From NCBI GenBank assembly GCA_900319635.1, contig ONPF01000001.1, positions 1 to 64,000 on the forward strand: a stretch of 64,000 nucleotides of DNA, given 5' to 3'. Below the pieces are notes generated by a model. It did not search any database. It was not told the DNA's origin and worked only from the letters and a program-made list of their open reading frames with translations. Shown in pieces: positions 1 to 8,057 of this stretch. A program made the position numbers and the translations under genes. Position 1 is the first letter of the stretch. The number at the start of each line of letters is the position of its first letter. Origin of the DNA: an uncultured Eubacteriales bacterium (GTDB taxonomy: Bacteria; Bacillota; Clostridia; Oscillospirales; Oscillospiraceae).

Positions 1-48
1 GCCGAAGCCGGCGACGAGCTGGAGAGCTTTGACGAGCCCAACGAATAA
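1..48 (+). CDS. 3' end of an unidentified gene
   Basis: Only the last 15 codons and a TAA stop at 46-48 are inside the window. The readable tail is acidic (AEAGDELESFDEPNE). A strong hairpin terminator follows 17 bases after the stop, which supports this as a true gene end. Nothing in so short a tail identifies the family. Confidence 0.6.
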   Translation, partial: AEAGDELESFDEPNE

Positions 49-65
49 ACTGGCATGAAACAACT

Positions 66-98
66 GGCGGCAGGACGAAACATCGTCCTGCCGCCTTT
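66..98 (+). terminator. Intrinsic terminator of the gene ending at 48
   Basis: A perfect 12-bp stem (66-77 with 84-95) around a 6-base loop is followed by a short T run. Confidence 0.8.
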
Positions 99-224
99 GT
101 ATGCAGATTTGAATTCTCTCCGAAAGATAGGCGTCGAACACGAGGACACGGAGGGAAGTGCTCCCCTCCCCTTTTATCTGCTGCCAAAATATCTGAGGAC
201 GAGCATCTCTGCAATCGACTGCTG

Positions 225-386
225 ATACTAATACCTGATAGAAAGCTTTAGAAAGATTTCCGAGGCAGAATTGTGACAGGCGAGGCGCTTCCCGCAGAGC
301 ATAATGGAGATATATGGTCAGGAAGCAACGAAGCATGGCGCAATTCTGACCGGAAAGATTCAAAGATTTCTATTAGGTGTTAGTAT
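225..386. repeat. Long imperfect inverted repeat (fold-back element)
   Basis: The arms at about 225-292 and 321-386 pair as one long hairpin with a loop of about 28 bases (293-320). The outer 20 positions pair without a break if two G-U pairs are allowed (225-244 with 367-386). Further blocks pair at the TTTCCG, CAGAATTG and GCTTCC segments. It lies in the 440-base gene-free gap 49-489, whose other contents are the two flanking terminators. I see no second copy in the window. It could be a degenerate MITE-like element or a structured RNA. Confidence 0.75.
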
Positions 387-444
387 GATATAAAAAAACG
401 AGAAAAGCATTCAGTCCTAAAGAAAACATCACAAGGAAAAGATG

Positions 445-476
445 TAAAAAACCTCCCCGGTTCTATCGGGGAGGTT
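445..476 (-). terminator. Terminator of the P-type ATPase-like gene
   Basis: On the minus strand a perfect 10-bp stem (476-467 with 459-450) and 7-base loop is followed by a T run. It begins 13 bases after the stop of the gene ending at 490. Confidence 0.85.
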
Positions 477-489
477 ACGCATATTCAAG

Positions 490-2157
490 TTACTCTAATT
501 CCTCGGCACGGGGAGGAGCAAGACGCTTCATATCGATCAGGGGATCCTTGGTGACACGGATCGCATTGAGAAGCGAGGCCAGCACCGCGACGGTATCCAT
601 GAAGAGGACGAACCAGATGCTGCAGAAGCCAAGAATGCTCAAGAAAATCATGAGCGCCTTGACAGCAAAGACGAAGATCGCATTTTCTTTTGCAACCTGG
701 CACATGCGCCTGGAGATCTGAATGCCAAGAGGAAGAGCTTCGGCATTATCGGGATCAATGTTGGCATCGGCAAATTTGGCCTTTTTGCTGAGCCGCACAT
801 CCACATCAGCCGCGCTGTGTGCTTCCACGCCGTTTGCATAGAGGAACATCACATGGTTCCGATCACCCTGGTTCAGATCCTCGATATGCTTGAGCTTGCG
901 TTCGGTATCGCACTCGCCATAGACCTCGTCGAAGCCAAGCTCATCAGCAAGGCGTCTGCTCTCTGCCGCACCATCCTCGGTCAAAAGAACCAGCTCGCGC
1001 ATATCCGCTTCCCGAACAGCCTCCAGAAGCTCTGCGCCGTTTTCATTGGCGGGAGAAGAGACGGTCAGGTAGCCTACGTAGCGGCCGGAGACGACGAGGA
1101 AGTACTGCTCCCCTTCGCTCTCCCCTTCCGGAACGAGAATCCCGCGGGAGGCGAGATAATCCGCCTTAGCCAGGATCACCGGAGAGCCGCCGATCTTCAG
1201 CTCTACGCCGCAGCCGGGCACATCGACGAAATCGCTGATCACATCCAGGCGATAGTCATTTTCGCCCAGAGTGGGAATCGCTCTTGCAAAGGACTGCTCG
1301 GAGTAGTACACCGCATGCGCGATAAAGCTCATAAAGGTGTTCTGATCCAGCATGTCGGAATGCGCATCCTCCAGCTCCGGCGCGTCAGAGGAGAAGATGT
1401 TGGCCTTGTCGATCGCCAGCACGTTGACCTCAGCCGTCTTTTCCATTGCAACCGCGTCACGGAACAGAACGCCGTTTCGCGCGCTGTGGCAAAGGCCGAC
1501 CAGAGCGGTATAGGGAAGCGCAACGACAACGGACGCAGGGATGGCAGCGGTAAAGATCATGAGTGCACGATGGATGCAGACGCTGTAGGGATAAACGCCC
1601 AAACCCAGCCAGTGCAGCACGAAGATAAAGACCACGGCAAGGCCCATCATGATTTTCAGAAGAAGATCGGCGCTGCGATAGGCGGCAGACTCCATTTTCA
1701 GCTTGAGCGCATCCTCCTTGCCAAACAGCTCAGACGCACGCTCCTGGATCTCCTCATCCTGTCCGTTAAGCAGCTGCATGGCAGAGCCGCGGGTACGCTT
1801 GATCACATATGCGATCACCAGCAGGCTCAGCTGGTAGAGGAGAAGCATCGCGGCACCTTCCGCGCCGAAGCCAATGAAGAAAGATACAAAGGCAACAAAC
1901 AGAAGCAGGATCGGCGTTGCGAAATACTTCTTCTCCAAAACGCTGTCGAAGGCCTCCAGCGCCATATCATAGGCAGACGCGACGGCCGAGAGCACCAGAA
2001 GAATGATGCTGATCACTTCGTTTTTCACAACAAAGGCACCCAGCACCAGGAGAACCGCGGCCAGCACCAGACGGCCGATCAGGATCAGATCCAGAGAGCC
2101 GGCTGGCTTTTGGGCAGGCTTAACAGCAAATCTTGCTCGTTCGGGTCTTTGGCTCAT
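490..2157 (-). CDS. Degenerate P1B-type ATPase-like membrane protein (predicted catalytically dead)
   Basis: This 555-residue frame aligns by eye with heavy-metal P-type ATPases (CadA/ZntA class). It has two N-terminal hydrophobic segments (about 22-43 and 48-60), a second pair (about 80-120), a third pair (about 165-220), a P-domain-like region and two C-terminal helices. The key motifs are changed: the intramembrane CPC is IPA (206-208), DKTGT is DKANI (250-254), TGD is TED (393-395) and GDGVND is ANGVEA (441-446). Only about 50 residues separate the second and third helix pairs, so the actuator domain is missing. The ATG was chosen because GGAGG lies 8 bases upstream; a TTG 15 bases earlier is possible. 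It sits 45 bases after the aldolase gene on the same strand. Transport activity is unlikely; the role is unknown. Confidence 0.85.
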   Translation of the reverse strand: MSQRPERARFAVKPAQKPAGSLDLILIGRLVLAAVLLVLGAFVVKNEVISIILLVLSAVASAYDMALEAFDSVLEKKYFATPILLLFVAFVSFFIGFGAEGAAMLLLYQLSLLVIAYVIKRTRGSAMQLLNGQDEEIQERASELFGKEDALKLKMESAAYRSADLLLKIMMGLAVVFIFVLHWLGLGVYPYSVCIHRALMIFTAAIPASVVVALPYTALVGLCHSARNGVLFRDAVAMEKTAEVNVLAIDKANIFSSDAPELEDAHSDMLDQNTFMSFIAHAVYYSEQSFARAIPTLGENDYRLDVISDFVDVPGCGVELKIGGSPVILAKADYLASRGILVPEGESEGEQYFLVVSGRYVGYLTVSSPANENGAELLEAVREADMRELVLLTEDGAAESRRLADELGFDEVYGECDTERKLKHIEDLNQGDRNHVMFLYANGVEAHSAADVDVRLSKKAKFADANIDPDNAEALPLGIQISRRMCQVAKENAIFVFAVKALMIFLSILGFCSIWFVLFMDTVAVLASLLNAIRVTKDPLIDMKRLAPPRAEELE

Positions 2158-2202
2158 ACTTGCCACCTCCAATAATCTCTCTATACAGGAAGGCTGATGC
2201 GA

Positions 2203-3171
2203 TCAGGCCTTTCCGTCAGAACCGAGAACGTGAACGATCTTGTGCGCGACCATGTCTTTCACGGCCTGGCGGGCGGGCTTGAGATACTGACGGGGATCAA
2301 AGTGATCGGGATGCTCGGCAAAGTACTTGCGGATGGTGGCGGTCATGGCAAGACGGATATCGGAGTCGATGTTGATCTTGCAGACAGCCAGCTTTGCGGC
2401 CTCGCGGAGCTGATCCTCGGGGATGCCGATGGCGTCGGGCATATTGCCGCCGTACTGGTTGACCATCTTCACGAATTCCTGGGGAACGGAAGAGGAACCG
2501 TGCAGCACGATGGGGAAGCCGGGCAGGCGCTTGATGCACTCATGCAGCACGTCGAAGCGCAGCGGGGGCGGAACCAGGATGCCCTCGGCATTGCGGGTGC
2601 ACTGGGAAGCCTTGAACTTGTAGGCGCCGTGGGAGGTGCCGATGGCGATAGCCAGAGAGTCGCAGCCGGTGCGGGAGACGAACTCCTCCACCTCTTCGGG
2701 GTGGGTGTAACTCTCCTTGCCGTGCTCCACATTGACCTCGTCCTCCACGCCGGCCAGGGTGCCCAGCTCGGCCTCTACCACAACGCCGTGGTCGTGGGCA
2801 TACTCCACCACCTTGCGGGTCAGAGCGATGTTCTCCTCAAAGGGCTTGGAGGAGGCGTCGATCATGACGGAGGTAAAGCCGCCGTCGATGCAGCTCTTGC
2901 AGAGCTCAAAGGTATCGCCGTGATCCAGATGCAGCGCGATGGGGATCTCGGGATTCTCAATAATAGCAGCCTCCACCAGCTTCACCAGGTAGGTGTGGTT
3001 GGCATAGGCCCGGGCGCCCTTGGACACCTGCAGGATGACAGGACTCTTCAGCTCCCCTGCCGCCTCGGTGATACCCTGGACGATCTCCATATTGTTGACG
3101 TTGAAGGCGCCGATGGCGTAGCCGCCGTCATAGGCCTTTGCGAACATTTCTTTTGTGTTTACCAGTGACAT
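2203..3171 (-). CDS. fba: Class II fructose-bisphosphate aldolase
   Basis: The enzyme cleaves fructose 1,6-bisphosphate to dihydroxyacetone phosphate and glyceraldehyde 3-phosphate using a divalent metal. The 322-residue protein has the class II pattern: HLDHGD (metal and catalytic residues), the glutamate-rich EAELGTLAGVEDE stretch, GTSHGAYK, LHGSSSVP and KINIDSD. An AAGGAG site precedes the ATG. The gene is divergent from the phosphofructokinase gene and has its own consensus-like promoter, so two consecutive steps of glycolysis share one intergenic region. Length and motifs are complete. Confidence 0.96.
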   Translation of the reverse strand: MSLVNTKEMFAKAYDGGYAIGAFNVNNMEIVQGITEAAGELKSPVILQVSKGARAYANHTYLVKLVEAAIIENPEIPIALHLDHGDTFELCKSCIDGGFTSVMIDASSKPFEENIALTRKVVEYAHDHGVVVEAELGTLAGVEDEVNVEHGKESYTHPEEVEEFVSRTGCDSLAIAIGTSHGAYKFKASQCTRNAEGILVPPPLRFDVLHECIKRLPGFPIVLHGSSSVPQEFVKMVNQYGGNMPDAIGIPEDQLREAAKLAVCKINIDSDIRLAMTATIRKYFAEHPDHFDPRQYLKPARQAVKDMVAHKIVHVLGSDGKA

Positions 3172-3228
3172 TTTTCATTCTCCTTGCTCATTTTTGTTGA
3201 AATAGCATATTTACAAATCTGCTTTTCT

Positions 3229-3257
3229 ATTATATTCTCAATCCATGCCAGAATCAA
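3229..3257 (-). promoter_or_regulatory. Sigma-A promoter of fba
   Basis: Minus-strand TTGATT (3257-3252) and TATAAT (3234-3229) are separated by 17 bases, about 60 bases upstream of the aldolase ATG. Confidence 0.75.
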
Positions 3258-3308
3258 GAAGTACATTTCACAAATTGAAATATTTTTTATTCACGGAGGT
3301 TTGTTTGA

Positions 3309-4550
3309 ATGAGTGAGAAATTGATTGGCGCAGCCATCTTTGGCCAGTCCGGCGGCCCCACCGCTGTTATCAACGCCAGTGCTTACGGTGTGATCCGCGC
3401 CGCGCTGGATGCGGAGGAGATCACCAAGGTTTACGGCGCGGCCAACGGCATCAAGGGCGTGCTGGAGGATAAGCTCTATGTTATGGACGAGGAGGATCCC
3501 GAAGAGCTGAAGCTCCTGCTGCACACCCCCTCTTCTGCCCTGGGCTCCTGCCGGTACAAAATCGCCGATCCGGAAAAGGATGATACGGACTACAAGCGTA
3601 TTCTGGAGATCTTCAAGAAGTACAACGTGCGCTACTTCTTTTACAACGGCGGCAACGATTCCATGGACACCTGCAATAAGATCAGCCGCTACATGGAGTC
3701 CGTTGGCTATGCGTGCCGCGTGATGGGCGTTCCCAAGACCATCGACAACGATCTGTACGGCACCGATCACTGCCCCGGCTTCGGCAGCGCCGCCAAGTAT
3801 ATCGCCACCTCCTGCATGGAGATCAACAAGGACGCCCGGGTTTACGACAACGGTATGATCACCATCGTGGAGATCATGGGTCGTCACGCCGGCTGGCTGG
3901 CCGGCAGCGCTTCCCTGGCCACCGCCTTCGGCTCTGGCCCGGATCTGGTTTACCTGCCGGAAACCGACTTCGATATGGACAAGTTCCTGGCGGATGTGGA
4001 CGAGGTTTATAAAAAGAACGGCAAGGTTCTGGTCGCAGTTTCCGAGGGCATCCACTATGCCGACGGCAGCTTTGTCTCCGAGGCCAAGACCTCTGCCACC
4101 GACGGCTTCGGCCACGCGCAGCTGGGCGGCCTTGCTGCCATGCTGGCTGACATCGTGAAGAAGCACACCGGCGCCAAGGTTCGCGGCATTGAGTTGAGCC
4201 TGCTGCAGCGCTGCGGCGCGCACCTGGCCTCCGCCACCGATATTGAGGAAGCCCGCCGCTCCGGCGAGGAAGCGGTTCTCCAGGCTGTGAAGGGCGTCAC
4301 GGGCAAGATGGTCGCCTTTGAGCGGGAGTCTGTCAATGGCGAATACGCCTGCAAGCTGACGCTCCTGCCTCTCACCGAGGTCGCAAATTACGAGAAGAAG
4401 GTTCCCCTCTCCTGGATCAACGATACCCAGAATGGCATGAAGCAGGAGTTCATCGATTATGTTCTGCCCCTGATTCAGGGCGAGCCCAAGCTCCCGCTGA
4501 AGCACTCCCTCCCCCGCTACGCCAGACTGAAGAAGGTTCTGGCAAAATAA
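3309..4550 (+). CDS. pfp: Pyrophosphate-dependent 6-phosphofructokinase
   Basis: It phosphorylates fructose 6-phosphate, probably with pyrophosphate rather than ATP. The 413-residue protein begins with the PFK glycine motif FGQSGGPTAVINAS and has PKTIDNDL, in which Lys replaces the Gly typical of ATP enzymes. At the donor site it has NGGNDS where ATP-PFKs have GGDGS; the Asp after Asn is the residue associated with PPi use. EIMGRHAGWLAG and the substrate-site ELSLLQRCG segment follow. GGAGG precedes the ATG. It is divergent from fba and ends in a bidirectional terminator. Donor specificity is inferred from these two motifs only. Confidence 0.9.
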   Translation: MSEKLIGAAIFGQSGGPTAVINASAYGVIRAALDAEEITKVYGAANGIKGVLEDKLYVMDEEDPEELKLLLHTPSSALGSCRYKIADPEKDDTDYKRILEIFKKYNVRYFFYNGGNDSMDTCNKISRYMESVGYACRVMGVPKTIDNDLYGTDHCPGFGSAAKYIATSCMEINKDARVYDNGMITIVEIMGRHAGWLAGSASLATAFGSGPDLVYLPETDFDMDKFLADVDEVYKKNGKVLVAVSEGIHYADGSFVSEAKTSATDGFGHAQLGGLAAMLADIVKKHTGAKVRGIELSLLQRCGAHLASATDIEEARRSGEEAVLQAVKGVTGKMVAFERESVNGEYACKLTLLPLTEVANYEKKVPLSWINDTQNGMKQEFIDYVLPLIQGEPKLPLKHSLPRYARLKKVLAK

Positions 4551-4566
4551 TCTCTACCTTATAGAG

Positions 4567-4605
4567 TGCACCCCGACGTTTTTGCCGCGTCGGGGTGCAT
4601 TTTTT
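4567..4605. terminator. Bidirectional terminator between pfp and the VWA gene
   Basis: A perfect 12-bp stem (4567-4578 with 4588-4599) is followed by a T run on the plus strand. The convergent minus-strand gene ends at 4604, overlapping the T run. Confidence 0.85.
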
Positions 4606-6313
4606 ATAAATTTCGGATCTGGTTTTGCAGCAGGGTTCCCACCGCGTCAGCCAGCAGATCCACCGAGGGGATTTTTGTGAAGTCCTTGGCATAGACGAGC
4701 CTTGCGTTGGGCACGTCCTTCTCCTCCCCCGTGAATACGCACACCACGGCGATCCCGTCCGCTCTGGCGCGCCTGACCTCGGCGGCCGTATCCCGCACGC
4801 CGGCCTCCTGCTCATAGGGCGTATATTCCCCCGAATCCTCCGATGGGATGCGGACAGCGTCATGGGGCTTGACGTCTGAAAGTAGGATCAGAACCTTGTG
4901 CTCATAGGGGCTGCTGTTCATCAGCTCGTGTACGGTGCGCACGGCGAGACCGTCCCGGTTGCAGCCGTTGGAAACGTATTCAAAGATTTTCTCATTGGCG
5001 CGAGCCTCTCCGTAATCCCGGAAGACGCGGAGAATCGTATACCCGGTCATGGAGCAAAAGGACATGACCCGGCAGGGAATGCCGCAGCGTGTCAGTGCCT
5101 CGGCAATGATGTAGCCCTGGGTGGCGACCCGCGCCTGCCGGGTCTCCTGGGAGGTGGAGGCGTCCAGGAGGATGTCCACGCTGAGATCGCCCATATTCCC
5201 CTGCTCCGTGCGTTTGAATACGCTGCCGTCCTGCAGCTTGGCAGCACGCCAGACCCGGCTGCCATCCAGCTGGCCGGCGTCGGCTCTCAGCTCGCTGGGC
5301 TGCAGATAGAGCAGAATGGAGTTCTGTATTTTTGCCGCAAGGCGGGCGATGGAGCTGCGGTTTTCCGCCAGATGCTCTTGGTAATACCGGCGGTTTGCAT
5401 CATGCTGCCTGCGCTCCTGATCCTTGCGCAGGGCCTCAAAGGCGTTCCGAATCTTCTCCTTGCCGGGCACGCCCTTGGTGATATGCAGGTGGCAGTTGGT
5501 GTGATTGCCTGTACAGAGCTTGCGCTCCAGCTCCATGCTCTCCTGTTCGCTCAGCATGGGCATGCCGTATTTCCCCGTTATGAAAGCGCGGAGCTCCGCT
5601 GCCGTAAGCTTGGTGGCCGGAGCGTCCTCCTGCCGCAGCAGCTCCTCGTCCCCACTGTATGCGTGGCGGGGATGGTCGGCAAAGCCGATGCCGAATTTCC
5701 GAAAGCGCCCTTTCTTGCCGCCGCTTTGGCGCTTTAGGCCGAAGAGACGAAATCCGCGATCCGCCTTGTGCTGGGCAGTCTTGATCTGAAACCAACGCTG
5801 AAAAAGCTCCTGCGCCCGCTGCACAATGGCGTCCGTGTCCAGCTCCGGGCTGAATTCCAGCTCGTCCAGGAGCTTTTTATCATAGGCGCTCAGCCGTGGC
5901 TCCTGCCCCAGTGCGCGCATGAAATGGCCGGCGGCCATGCAGTCGTAGAGATGAAAATCATCCAGAGGCCCCCCGCCGTATTCCTGCAGAAACCGTCTGG
6001 CATAATCCTCCCGCAGAGACGACAGGACAGGCCTCTCCGCCAGCTCCTTCCGGTAAACGGCGTTTTCCAGACCCAGCCAGAGCAGACTTTCATACTCGTC
6101 CCCATCCTCGTACTGCTGGAAGGAGGCGAAGATCGCTTCAATTTTCGGATACTCGTAATGTCTGCGCACCGCGCCGATGATGCTGTTCCAGTAGACGTCC
6201 GCGTTTCCCTCAGCGTCATAGGCCTTGAAATCGGGGACGAAGGAATAGTTTCTCGCGGCGTTCCAGATCAGGTTCACCGCGCGCCTGCGCTGCAGCTCGG
6301 AAACGCTGTTCAT
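4604..6313 (-). CDS. VWA-domain protein, partner of a MoxR AAA ATPase
   Basis: This 569-residue cytosolic protein has a C-terminal von Willebrand A domain (about 375-565). Its metal-ion-dependent adhesion motif DASTS follows the strand VDILL, and a second acidic strand LILLSDVKP lies further on. The N-terminal two thirds is helical and charged, with a basic stretch near 200. The layout resembles NorD/CobT-type proteins that act with MoxR ATPases in maturing or remodelling other proteins. Its ATG overlaps the MoxR stop by 4 bases, indicating translational coupling. No metalloenzyme target lies next to it, so the client is unknown. Confidence 0.85.
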   Translation of the reverse strand: MNSVSELQRRRAVNLIWNAARNYSFVPDFKAYDAEGNADVYWNSIIGAVRRHYEYPKIEAIFASFQQYEDGDEYESLLWLGLENAVYRKELAERPVLSSLREDYARRFLQEYGGGPLDDFHLYDCMAAGHFMRALGQEPRLSAYDKKLLDELEFSPELDTDAIVQRAQELFQRWFQIKTAQHKADRGFRLFGLKRQSGGKKGRFRKFGIGFADHPRHAYSGDEELLRQEDAPATKLTAAELRAFITGKYGMPMLSEQESMELERKLCTGNHTNCHLHITKGVPGKEKIRNAFEALRKDQERRQHDANRRYYQEHLAENRSSIARLAAKIQNSILLYLQPSELRADAGQLDGSRVWRAAKLQDGSVFKRTEQGNMGDLSVDILLDASTSQETRQARVATQGYIIAEALTRCGIPCRVMSFCSMTGYTILRVFRDYGEARANEKIFEYVSNGCNRDGLAVRTVHELMNSSPYEHKVLILLSDVKPHDAVRIPSEDSGEYTPYEQEAGVRDTAAEVRRARADGIAVVCVFTGEEKDVPNARLVYAKDFTKIPSVDLLADAVGTLLQNQIRNL

Positions 6314-7227
6314 GTCTTTGTAAAGAGCTCCGCGGCGGTGAGCTCGCTCTTGACGCGGGTCTGGATCAAATCGGCCACCAACTGACGCTCGAAGGGATCA
6401 AAGGACTTGTTGATCATGCCCATTTCCAGGGCCTGTCCCAGCTGCAGGCCGTTCTCCACCAGGGTAATGGAGGCCAGCAGTCCCCGCAGATCCAGAGCCT
6501 TGGTGGAAATCTCTGCGCTGTCGCACTTTTTGCGGATGTCCTGGAAGAGCTCGGCCAGCTGCTCGGCGTATTCCGGCCGGAGGCTATGAAACTGGGACTG
6601 CAGCAGCTTTTGCAGATTCTCCTTGGAGATGATGGGCATGTTGATGACCATGAAGCGGGAGGCCAGCGCCTCGTTCAGATCCCGCGTTCCCGCGTAGCCG
6701 TAGTTCATGGTGGCGATGAAGCGGGTTCCCGGGTGGAGGCTGATGCGGTCGTAGCCCGGCACATCGATGATCCGCCGGAAGTCCAGCGTGGCGTGCAGGA
6801 CAGCAAGAGACTCGTTCTTGGCCATGTTGATCTCATCCAGCACGCCAAAGCCGCCCTCCAGCGCACATTGCGTGATGGGCCCGCGGCGGAAGACCACTTC
6901 CCCGTTCTTAAAGGTATCTGTTCCGATGAGAGAGGCGGCGTCCGTGTTGAGATAGAAGGAGATGTCCCACTCCGGGCGGGCGAACACGGCGGCCAGATTC
7001 TCCGCAAGAATGTTCTTGCCGGTAGCCTTTGGGCCGACCAGCAGCAGGTTCTCCCCCGCCAGCAGCGCCGTCAGCGCCTGGCGCCACACCTCTTTGCCGT
7101 AATAGAGGAACTTCGGCCGCGGGATGCGGTGATCCAGGGCCGGGTCAGCCGGAAACTGCTCCCGGAAGCGCTGGATCCGCTGCAGGATTTCTTCTTCGAT
7201 CCCCTCGGAACGCAAATAATCAAGCAT
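6310..7227 (-). CDS. MoxR-family AAA+ ATPase
   Basis: The 305-residue ATPase has a Walker A GPKATGKN (about residues 70-77), Walker B GVLDEINM, a sensor region IATMNYGYAG, and an Arg-containing ALASRFMVI segment, all typical of MoxR/RavA-like proteins. These ATPases work with VWA partners as chaperones or metal-insertion factors. The start at 7227 is preceded by AAGGAAGG; an in-frame start 36 bases earlier lacks such a site and would run into the divergent promoter. It is first in a two-gene unit with the VWA gene. Confidence 0.9.
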   Translation of the reverse strand: MLDYLRSEGIEEEILQRIQRFREQFPADPALDHRIPRPKFLYYGKEVWRQALTALLAGENLLLVGPKATGKNILAENLAAVFARPEWDISFYLNTDAASLIGTDTFKNGEVVFRRGPITQCALEGGFGVLDEINMAKNESLAVLHATLDFRRIIDVPGYDRISLHPGTRFIATMNYGYAGTRDLNEALASRFMVINMPIISKENLQKLLQSQFHSLRPEYAEQLAELFQDIRKKCDSAEISTKALDLRGLLASITLVENGLQLGQALEMGMINKSFDPFERQLVADLIQTRVKSELTAAELFTKT

Positions 7228-7289
7228 ACTTGTCAACCTTCCTTTCCGGGTGTATGGTATCACATTTTTCTCACTATTTCTACCGGGGA

Positions 7290-7318
7290 TTGAAAGATTT
7301 TTGCAAATACGATATACT
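7290..7318 (+). promoter_or_regulatory. Sigma-A promoter of the papain-like gene
   Basis: TTGAAA (7290-7295) and TATACT (7313-7318) are spaced by 17 bases, 21 bases before the chosen ATG. Confidence 0.75.
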
Positions 7319-7339
7319 GATCAAAAAGGGGGAATGACA

Positions 7340-7981
7340 ATGCCGAGCTTGATGAACGATTATGTGCAGGTGCTGCGCAAGGGCGTTCTGTCCTACGGCG
7401 GAAGCCAGATGTGGTCAAGCAAGGAGACCATGCGGATCTGCGGCTGCGGCGCGGTGGCGGCCTTTGACGCGTACCTGTATCTCTCCGGCAGACAGAAGGA
7501 GCATATGACGGACGAGGAATACCTCCGGGAACTGGAAGCCGTCAGCCGCCGCTACTTCCCGCTTATCAAGCCCTTCGGGATCAACGGTCTGCTCCTTGCC
7601 GTCGGGATGAATCGCCTGCTGCGGAAAAACAAGCTCCCGTATCGGGCCTTTTGGGCGGTCTCCGGAAGAAAGTTCTGGAGCCGTATTGAGGAGCTGCTCT
7701 CTCAGGATATCCCCGTGATCTTCTCCATCGGGCCAAATTTCCCGGCCCTCTGGGGCAAGCATCGCCTGCGCTTCTATAAGAAACGCCCTGACGACAGCTA
7801 TCTCCCCTCCTCCTCTGCCATCGCCCACTATGTGACGGCCACGGGCTGTGACGAGAATTGGCTGCGTATCTCCTCCTGGGGCAGCGAGTATTACATCAAA
7901 CGCAGCGAGTATGACGAGTATGTAAGCCGATATAGCGCCACCCTGGTCAGCAATATTCTCATGCTGCGGAAAACAAGCTAA
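7340..7981 (+). CDS. Putative papain-like/C39-like cysteine peptidase fold protein
   Basis: The family is not recognised by name. The 213 residues show the order expected for a papain or C39-like fold: a Cys in CGCGAVAAFDAY (Cys34/Cys36), a His in IAHYVTATG (His163) and SSWGSEYYI (178-186), which resembles the Asn-Ser-Trp-Gly of papains. There is no signal peptide or membrane segment, so it is predicted to be cytosolic. The ATG at 7340 was chosen because GGGGG ends 7 bases upstream; an ATG 6 bases earlier lies too close to it. It has its own promoter. Peptidase activity is inference; an inactive fold or transglutaminase-like role is possible. Confidence 0.7.
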   Translation: MPSLMNDYVQVLRKGVLSYGGSQMWSSKETMRICGCGAVAAFDAYLYLSGRQKEHMTDEEYLRELEAVSRRYFPLIKPFGINGLLLAVGMNRLLRKNKLPYRAFWAVSGRKFWSRIEELLSQDIPVIFSIGPNFPALWGKHRLRFYKKRPDDSYLPSSSAIAHYVTATGCDENWLRISSWGSEYYIKRSEYDEYVSRYSATLVSNILMLRKTS

Positions 7982-7999
7982 TTTTGTGCAGTTTGGCCA

Positions 8000-8027
8000 T
8001 TGATTTTTTGCCGCCCTCGGCTATACT
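8000..8027 (+). promoter_or_regulatory. Probable sigma-A promoter of the BMP-domain gene
   Basis: TTGATT (8000-8005) and TATACT (8022-8027) have a 16-base spacer, 30 bases before the ATG. Confidence 0.6.
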
Positions 8028-8057
8028 GAAGCAAATTCTTTCCCAAGGAGGGAGTAC

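Noticed and set aside
490..2157. Functional heavy-metal exporter
   Set aside because: CPC, DKTGT, TGD and GDGVND are all altered and the actuator domain is missing.
2173..2202. Terminator between fba and the P-type ATPase-like gene
   Set aside because: An imperfect hairpin spans the fba stop but has no T run, so the two genes may be co-transcribed.
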